NCBI RefSeq assembly: GCF_010015445.1
Contig: NC_053112.1
Location: 8,609,403-8,673,402, forward strand
From: Perca fluviatilis
Lineage: Eukaryota; Chordata; Actinopteri; Perciformes; Percidae
Reading direction: 5' to 3'
DNA length: 64,000 nucleotides
Under the pieces are notes generated by a model, which saw only the letters and a list, made by a program, of their open reading frames with translations, searched no databases and was not told the DNA's origin. Position 1 is the stretch's first letter. Every line of letters starts with the position of its first letter. Position numbers and translations under genes: made by a program. This document shows, one piece after another, positions 44,701 through 53,538 of this stretch.

Positions 44701-47636
44701 TCACGACATTCTTGACCAAATACCTCGATATCGATATTGCGGCGATATTCTAGGGTTGACAATTGGTGCTTTAACAAAATATCTTCACACTTAGATTATA
44801 GATAAATAATCATCAGTAATGTGGTCATAATGTCTAAGTGGGTAAAGGCAAATAATAGAACAGCTAGAACAGTCTGGTAAGTTCAGAAAAGTACATCACT
44901 TTACTGTAATGCAGCCTTTAAAACCAGGAAAAGACAACACTTATGCCGTCTCATATCACGATATCGATATACTATCGATCTATTGACCAGCCCTAGGTTG
45001 AGTCGTTTGTATGAAAGAAAAGTAAAATTTCTCTGATTCCAGCTTCCTAAATGTGAATCATTTCTAGTGTCTTCTCACCTCTGTGACAGGAAACTGAACA
45101 TCTTTGACTTGTGGTCAAAACGAGACATTTGAGGACGTCCTCTTGGACTTTTTGGGAAACACTGATCCACATTTTTCACAATTTTCTGACATTTTATAAA
45201 CTTACCGATTAATTGAGAAAATAATCGACAGATTAATCAACAATAAAAAATAATCCTTAGTTGCAGCCCTAGTTGTTGGTGAAGAGATTTGATACTTTTA
45301 AAGGGGCAAAACATAAACTTGGAAACAACGGAACAAATCCCACACTGCTGTTGCTATAGCATCACCTTTTAAAAAAAATATATATACAAAAACTAACGTT
45401 TTGGCAAATCATTATCTTAAGCCCGCCCACCGACTCTTTACACGATGTGATTGGCCTGACCAGAATTTGGTTTTTCCAGCTCGCAAGCCAACGGAGAGTT
45501 GCTAGACGACCCTGGCTGCAAATTACATTTGCTGCCGCTAGGGTGCGTCTAGATTTCTAGGCTAACCGTAGCATTTAATGTAATCAAAATAATCTAGAGG
45601 TTTATTTTATTTAAAATACTTAAATGCTGTTTTAAATTAGCATGCTGATGTTTTTACAGGTCCATTGAACGCTTTGCATAACGGTTCACTATTTTCCAAA
45701 GCATGCTTTCATACTAGATTGTCAATTATTTTTCCACGGACAAGGTTATGGTGTGAAAATTAACTTTTAATAACTATAAAGGTATTCACGATGGAATATT
45801 TTCACAGTGGTAGTTACTCCCTTTTTATGTATGCGTTTTAATCAGGGCTGCGACTATCGATTATTTTCATAATCTGCCGATTATTTTCTAGATTAATCGA
45901 TCAATGGTCTATAAAATGTCAGAAAATAGTATAAAAAAAAAAGTCCAGTCCAGTCTCTCAAAATCCAAGGTGATGTCTTTAAATGTCTTGTTTAGTCCAA
46001 AACCCAAAGATATTCAGTTTAATGTGAAAAAAACAGAGAAAAGCAGAATATCTTCATATTTGAAATAAGGAAATCAGCATTTTCTGCCATTTTCATTCCA
46101 CAATTAATTGATTATCAAAATATGTAGCGATTGTTTATCCTTTGGTCGACTAATCGTTCCAGCTCTAATCGTTACAGCTCTGATCGTTCCAGCTCTGATC
46201 GTTACAGCTCTAATCGTTAGAGCTCTGATCGTTCCAGCTCTAATCGTTAGAGCTCTAATCGTTAGAGCTCTGATCGTTACAGCTCTAATCGTTAGAGCTC
46301 TGATCGTTACAGCTCTGATCGTTACAGCTCTAATTGTTCCAGCTCTGATCGTTCCAGCTCTAATCGTTCCAGCTCTGATCGTTCCAGCTCTAATCGTTCC
46401 AGCTCTGATCGTAACGCAGTTGAAACTGCAAATTGAAAAATGTGCATCGAGCTACCGAATAAAAAAAAAAAAAATGAATACAATTAACAGAATACCTATT
46501 TCAAGCAGCTTTCAAGTGTCTGTAAGTTGATTTTCCTCTTATAGTGTAATGAACATATGCCACTGACTGGGGGGAAAAAAAATGCATTTAGAAATATAAA
46601 AACAACATGGTAACCTTTGGAAAATGATTAGCAGCAAATGTATTTGTAACCTATCCGACCTAATCTAATTAACAACCTAATTTGTAACCGATGATGTTTA
46701 ATGATCACATGGTGATCGCAGCGAGCCACTACAGTGCTTGTCGTTCTTAGATCTGCTTCTGTTTTTGTAGGAATGTGCTGTGATGTCCTTGAACAGCCTA
46801 ACTACTGAAAATAGATGCTGCAGGAAGCCTGAATCTGACTCTGCTGTGTCTGTGTTTTCCAGAACAACAGGACAGTATGGCCACCACTGTTGCTGTCAGT
46901 CCCAGTGAATACCTTCAGCCCTCCACCGCTTCCACACAAGTGAGTAAACAGCCAGATGTCGTGTCCAGCTACTGGCTGCACTCTGGTTGCAATCTCCTGA
47001 TGTCCCTTTCATTAAACCCACGATGTATCCATGCCGCTGCACACTGGAGGCACTTTTTTTTTTTTTTTGCCGGGATCCTACTGAGCGACTGACTCTACCA
47101 TTTATTTTTTCAACTGTTGTTTGTCTAAAGGCTGATTTATAGTAGAACGTAGGTTCTACGCAGAGCCTGCACCGTAGCCTACGTAAGTGACAGACGCCAC
47201 GTTTTCAGGCGCGCTAGTTTGGGTGGAGATTATTTCTGAAATGGCACTAAAACGCTTATGAGGAAGGAGATTTTATTTTATTTTTTTAAATGAAAACATA
47301 TTGTGACCGTAGTTAAGGTAGAATCACACATTAATCACACAGGAGCTCAAAAGCTTTGCAGGTAGAAACATCTACTACACCACCTGTTTGACACAATATT
47401 TTGTGTGTATTTGAAGGCTTATCTATTTATCCCTTATTTGTTTATTTTAGCGTCTTATCTCACCTTATCTCTCTCTCTTTTTTTAAAGCTTTTTTTTTGG
47501 GGCATTTCCACCTTTAATGGATAGGACAGCTAGACATGAAAGGGGAAGAGAGAGGGGAAAGACATGCAGGAAATAGTCACAGGTCAGACTCGAACCCTGG
47601 ACCTTCTGCGTCGAGGCATACACCTCTATCTATATA

Positions 47637-47712
<76 letters not shown>

Positions 47713-49331
47713 CCTGCTCTACCAACTGAGCTAACCTGGCCACACCCCTTATCTCTCTCTACTAGCTCTTAACTGTTTCTGCTCAGGCTGGCTTTAATGC
47801 AGACTGTGTGTGTTGTATCTGAGTTGTTGTTGTGTTTGTCTCCCTGCAGGACACCCAGCCCTCTCCTCTGGCCCTCCTGGCTGCCACCTGTAGTAAAATC
47901 GGCCCCCCCGCTGCTCAGGCTCCTGTCACCTCTCCTCCAGCGCAGCCGCAGCCTCGCAGGCTCCTCCCCATAAAGCCGGCTCCAATCGCCCCCGCTCCGC
48001 CCAAAAACCTCTCTTTCCTCTCAGCCAAGGGCAATGTGATCCAGCTGCCTGCCGGCCTGGGCACCACGGCCTCTGGCAACCCCATCGTGCTCACTATCCA
48101 GCAGAGCCCGGCCCGCACACACACCTCGGCCCCCGCCAACATCCAGTACCAGATGGTGCCGCAGATCCAGGGTGCCCAGACTATCCAGGTGATGCCACAG
48201 GGAGGGCAGTTCCAGCTCATACCAGGGACCAACCAGGCCATCCTCACCACCCCCATGACCGTACCGGCTCCGGCGGCCGCCACCACTCCTATTACGCCGC
48301 AGAAGACTCTAGCCATCAAGCCCTGCCCCAAGTCGCGCAAGCCAAACAACTCTGCTGCAAACATGGTGCAGCTGCCGAGCGGGCTCACGCTGCCGCTCAA
48401 CGTGGCGACCGGAGAGGTTGGCGGGACTCAGTTCATCACAGAGACGGCAGCTGCCCCTCCCACTCCGGGAAAGGGACGACGAGGGAGGAAGAAGAAAGTG
48501 GCTTTGACTGGCACGCCTCCTCCTCCCCCCCAGGCTGCCTCTCCACCCCCAGAGCAGATGGAGACCATCTTGATAGAAGCTGGCGACAACATCATTCAGG
48601 TACATCTCTCAGAGGAGCAGATTTGCAGCGATTAATCAAGAAAATAATCATTAGTTGCAGCCCTACAGAGGAGCACTAAAAGCAACAGAATGCACCCTTT
48701 TTGTCATATTCCACCGGCCCATACTGCACTGCACATATCAAGCACTGAGTCGAACAATCTGAACATGTTTCTGGAGCTGCAGTGACATCTGACTGTTCCT
48801 GGTCAAGACACAGTAGGTTCACTCTGAACTAAAGATTCACTTACTTGTGAGAGAATGTGAATTCAGCCAACAATAAAATGCTGATGTAGCTAATCGACTG
48901 CATTTGACTAATCAAGTCTGTGAGATTTAGTTAAAGGCGCCGGATCAACCATGAGGTTTTTTTTTCTGGTCTGTTACGTCCACAAACAATCCTTAACACA
49001 TAAGGTATTGCATTTACGGTGATATAAACAGATAAAAGTAGTTAATCCTCACACAATCACTTTTTTGTCGGTTAATTCTCTGTTAATTGACAACTCTGTA
49101 AATTGACTGAACCAAGCTTAATCAGTATTTATTTGCTGGCTAAATTTACATCCTCAAGTTGACTTAGACTGATCGATTCTGTGTCATCCAGCAGTAAACT
49201 GTAAGTTTCTCGAATATATATTTTTATGTTAACAGATCAGGAGTTGGGCAGGACCGATAAAGGATTTTTAAGGCCGATATTGATACAAATATTTGGTGAT
49301 TTAAAAATCCTATATTCCGATATATATATTT

Positions 49332-49376
<45 letters not shown>

Positions 49377-52300
49377 GCGTAACAAAACATAAACAGATTT
49401 CCCTAAAATTTGATTTATGAGTCCTCACTAAAATAATATGATAATGCAGTTTAAAAATAAACTTGTTTTACAACAGAACACAGGAACGTCAAAATATATT
49501 AAAGTTCTGATAAATAAAATGTATAAAAATACAAACTTAAGCTATGAAACTTAAAGTAAACGAAAAGAGTGTTGCCAAGAGGGATGTTGTAGAGTGCCCT
49601 CTGGTGGACAAACTATGCAACGCCAACACTCTTAACATGGTTGAAGGGGGTTTCGTCCGTTTGTATTTTATTTTTGAAATATTAATTTATCGGCCATTAG
49701 AAATGCCGATGGCGATAGTTTGGAAAATGCCTAATATCGGCTGATAATATCGGCCGATGTATCGGTCTGGCTCTATCACCAAATCAACTTTATATGCTCT
49801 CTTTTATGGTCGCACACCTCCAGATGCCTCAAAGCCTCACACCTGGACCTCAAAGGATAACCTCTTCTGTCTCTGTATTTGCAGGCAGGCAACAACCTGC
49901 TGATCGTGCAGAGTCCCGGGCAGCCACCAATGGTGCAGCAAGTCCAGCTGGTCCAGTCCAAGCCGGAGTCTCAGGTGGTTCAGATCCCCCAGCAGGCCTT
50001 GAAGGTGGTGCAGGCCGCCTCCGCTACATTACCGACCATCCCACAGAGACAGTCGGTCCCCTCAAACCTCCAGGTTACTCAAACAGATGCAACACCAACA
50101 CAGGTATCTATTTATAAAAATACCGAAGTTCCCCTTTAAGCCTTCCCGTTAAGTTTTTTAAATTTTAATTTACATTTTCAAGTTGCAAAGCCACACTTAT
50201 TATTATTTCAAATTCACTTAAAATTAGTACAATAGTTCTTTTTTTGGGTGGCCTAATCCTTCCTGAAAGTAGAGCAAAAAAGATTAGCCTTTATTTTAAT
50301 GTTTGCATTTTATCTCTATGGGATGACCTACAGTGATGTAAAACCAATGAACCCCAATCACGTTTAAAGACATCTGTTTGGCTTTTTCTCCCCTTCAGTT
50401 CCTCTTCAAAACCGCATCGGGTGAGTGGCAGACTGTTCAGCTACAGGACTCAGTCTCCACGACAACGACCCCCACCACTTCGGTCGTCACCACCAGCACC
50501 TCGCCGCCGGCGGGCGCCAAGAAGACGCTGGGGGGAGGACGGAAGGAACGGACTCTGGCAAAAATAGCTCCGGCGGGGGGGATGATCGCGCTGAACCCGT
50601 CGCAGCTCTCCTCAGCGACCCAGACGGTGCAGACCATCAGCATCAACGGCGTCCAAGTTCAGGGAGTTCCTGTCACCATCACCAACGCCGGGGGTGAGCT
50701 CATGTTGGCTTGTTTGGGTCTCCAAGTTTTCTGTTGGTTTTAACAAAAGAGACCCAGGATTGAAAAGCACAAAGTACAAGACAATGTCGAATTCTTTTAG
50801 TTTTTATAATGGCCTAGAGCGGGGGGTCTTCAACGTTTTTTAGGCCAAGGACCCCTAACCTGAAAGAGAGACAGAGCAGGCACCCCCTACTACACCTATT
50901 GTATAAAAGTGAGTTGCATAATAACATGTAGGGCGGCGTAAAGCCTATACACATACCCCATTATGGTCCCCTAAAATACTAAGCTATTAAAACAATAATT
51001 ATTTACATTCATATGTCTTCATGTTTTAATATCAAACACAGTGTATCCATAAGCTTAAAGGTGCTGTAGGTAGGATTGTGACGATCCAGGACTTAGCCAA
51101 AAAAATTTGAACAGCAACAACTTCTCAGTCCCTCCCCCCTTTCTGCTAAATCCCAAAACGGTCTCCTAAGCCCCTCCCCCCACAAGGGAGAATGAATGCG
51201 TGTACATGAGCAGTGATTGACACACAGTTAGAATCCCCCCCCCCCTGGCCCTGATTGGTGCATCTGAACAGGGAGCGGTGGATTTTTGCAAATCGCATTA
51301 CAGGCTGTAGGTGGTGTCAGAGGAGCCAGATTTTTTTTTTTTTATTACCTGCTTCATGTAGTTCTAATAGAACATAGGGTCAGTTTCAGCAAATATGACA
51401 GAAAGTTAGTTTTATAAGGCTTACCTACTGCACCTTAAACTGATGGCTACCATAGTGGCTACTTTACAGGCCTGTAACTGTATCACCAATGTTGTTGAGG
51501 TTGTTGCTTTTGAGGAATAGGTCACTTTATCTTTGCTAATAATATGTTGGATTCATGTTAATATTTTCAGACATATTTTAATTTTGGGGCGAAAAAAACT
51601 TTCTAAAAAAGTATTAAACAAAACTTTTACGGTCCCCTGAAATGACTCTGAGGACCCCTAGGGTCCTAGGGGGGTCCTCTGAGTCATGTCTAGGGCCTAG
51701 GAGCTGCGGACTCCCTGTTGAAGATCGCTGGCCTAGAGGACAGAATTACTTGATTTTCTCTGAGATAAAAAAAAAGACAAGGAACATAATAGACTGGGAC
51801 CAGAACCTTTATGGTGTAATAAAGTGACTGAACATATAATTTACCAATTGATTGATACCAGCTGATTTAGATACATAGAGTATTTAATTATTCCCACTTG
51901 GAAATGTCACACATTAATAACAAAGCAAGAACAACATAAGGACCACAACGAGGCAAATAAGAAAATTGAAGAATACCAACAAATAACTAAAATCTTAATT
52001 CATTACATACTCTAAATAATATGTAGTAAATACTTAGTGTTAACTCAATTTTGAAGACTTTAACAACCAGTTTTATTGTTTTTAATAAACATTGGTTAGA
52101 AATAATTAAATAAATTCATCAGACATAGTTTGTGGTCCTATAATGGTGATACAGTTTCACCAAAGGTTGACTAAGGGTAATGTTCAGTTAGTGCCCAGGC
52201 CTAGAGGGCAACATTGGCAGAAAATATCCACCACGAAGATGAGATGATTCCAGATATTTTGAGTCTTGTTATTTAAGCACAAAAATCAACAACAGCAGAG

Positions 52301-53500
52301 TCTTAATGAAGTCCAGATAAAACCTCCCTCTGTTAAGATTTAGGTGCACATATTTGGCGAGGGGTTTAGGGGTCCTCCCTCAAGTAATGTTACGTTTTTT
52401 TTAACTAAAGAAAGGCAATTTCACATCATTTTGGACCATTATTATCACCATACCTTTCTCTAAAATGTTGGAAAAGCTAGAGCAGATAATACATAAATAA
52501 AACTCAAAAAGCTTATAGATAAAACCTGCTAAAGAAGTTCACAGAGGACCGACTACGATCGTTAAAACTGAGCAAAGTCATTTAGTTAGTTTTGATGTTC
52601 CATTCATTTGGCTTAAGTGGTGCCCAAAACAGCTTGGACGCTGCGCCCAAGTCTTTTAATGGTTGTGAAAAGCCATATCTCTTTGCTTTCATGTGTTTGC
52701 ATCATGTTAATGTTACCATTAATCATTAATTAGAATTCCAGTCCACTTTGACTCATGGCGGTTGGCTTGTAGTCTAATCAGATTTTTAGAGGAGCTTGGC
52801 AGCGCTGGCTGGAGCCCTGCTGTGTCTCTTAACAGTGTGTCTGTTTCTGCGTTTGTCAGGCCAGCAGCACCTCACGGTGCAGGCGATGCAGGGCGGAGGA
52901 CTCCAGCTGGCAACGACGCAGGGCCAGCCGGCCATCCAGGTGGACCAGACCCTCACCCTGGAGCTGCCCGGCCAGCCAGGAGAAAAGAAGCGGCGCATGG
53001 CCTGCACCTGCCCCAACTGCAAAGACGCAGACAAGAGGTGAGTGTGTCAAGAGATGGACAAATATGTGCCAATGTCACATTTTTACCTGCCCAGGTTTTT
53101 CCTGGCTTTGCTGGGTGAAACATTCAACAAAGAGACGAGAACTATCTTAGAATTATAAGGCTGTAAGGGAATATTACCAACTCAAGACTAAATCGATATC
53201 ATGGACATATTTTCAATTCATTGCTGACATTTTTAATTAGTTATGTGCTCTCAGACAGTTTGAGAATTGTGTGTAAGAAAGAGAAGCCTTTCTTTTTTCA
53301 GTAACTAGTGTTAAAATACAAATGTAATTCTTTGTAGATACTATATGTACTTTATAAATAACATTTCTGCTAATTAAAATAATTATTTTTTTTGCATGAA
53401 CAGAACATTTTTGAAACTTGCATTTAAGTCAATTTTGATGCTAAATCAAAATGCTGTTACTTTTTAAGGCTCAGCTCTACCCTTGAAACCTGCATATCTC

Positions 53501-53538
<38 letters not shown>

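Noticed and set aside
46108..46530. 140-codon frame with [10 protein letters not shown] repeats
   Set aside because: Produced by the 15-bp array; hydrophobic-looking but a by-product of period 15.
47584..47734. Functional tRNA gene on the minus strand
   Set aside because: The A and B boxes are split by a (TA)n insertion and followed by a SINE body, so it is a retroposon.
47915..48605. Minus-strand frames of 161 and 98 codons over SP2 exon 3
   Set aside because: GC-rich shadow frames of a well-supported plus-strand exon; no splice or domain support.
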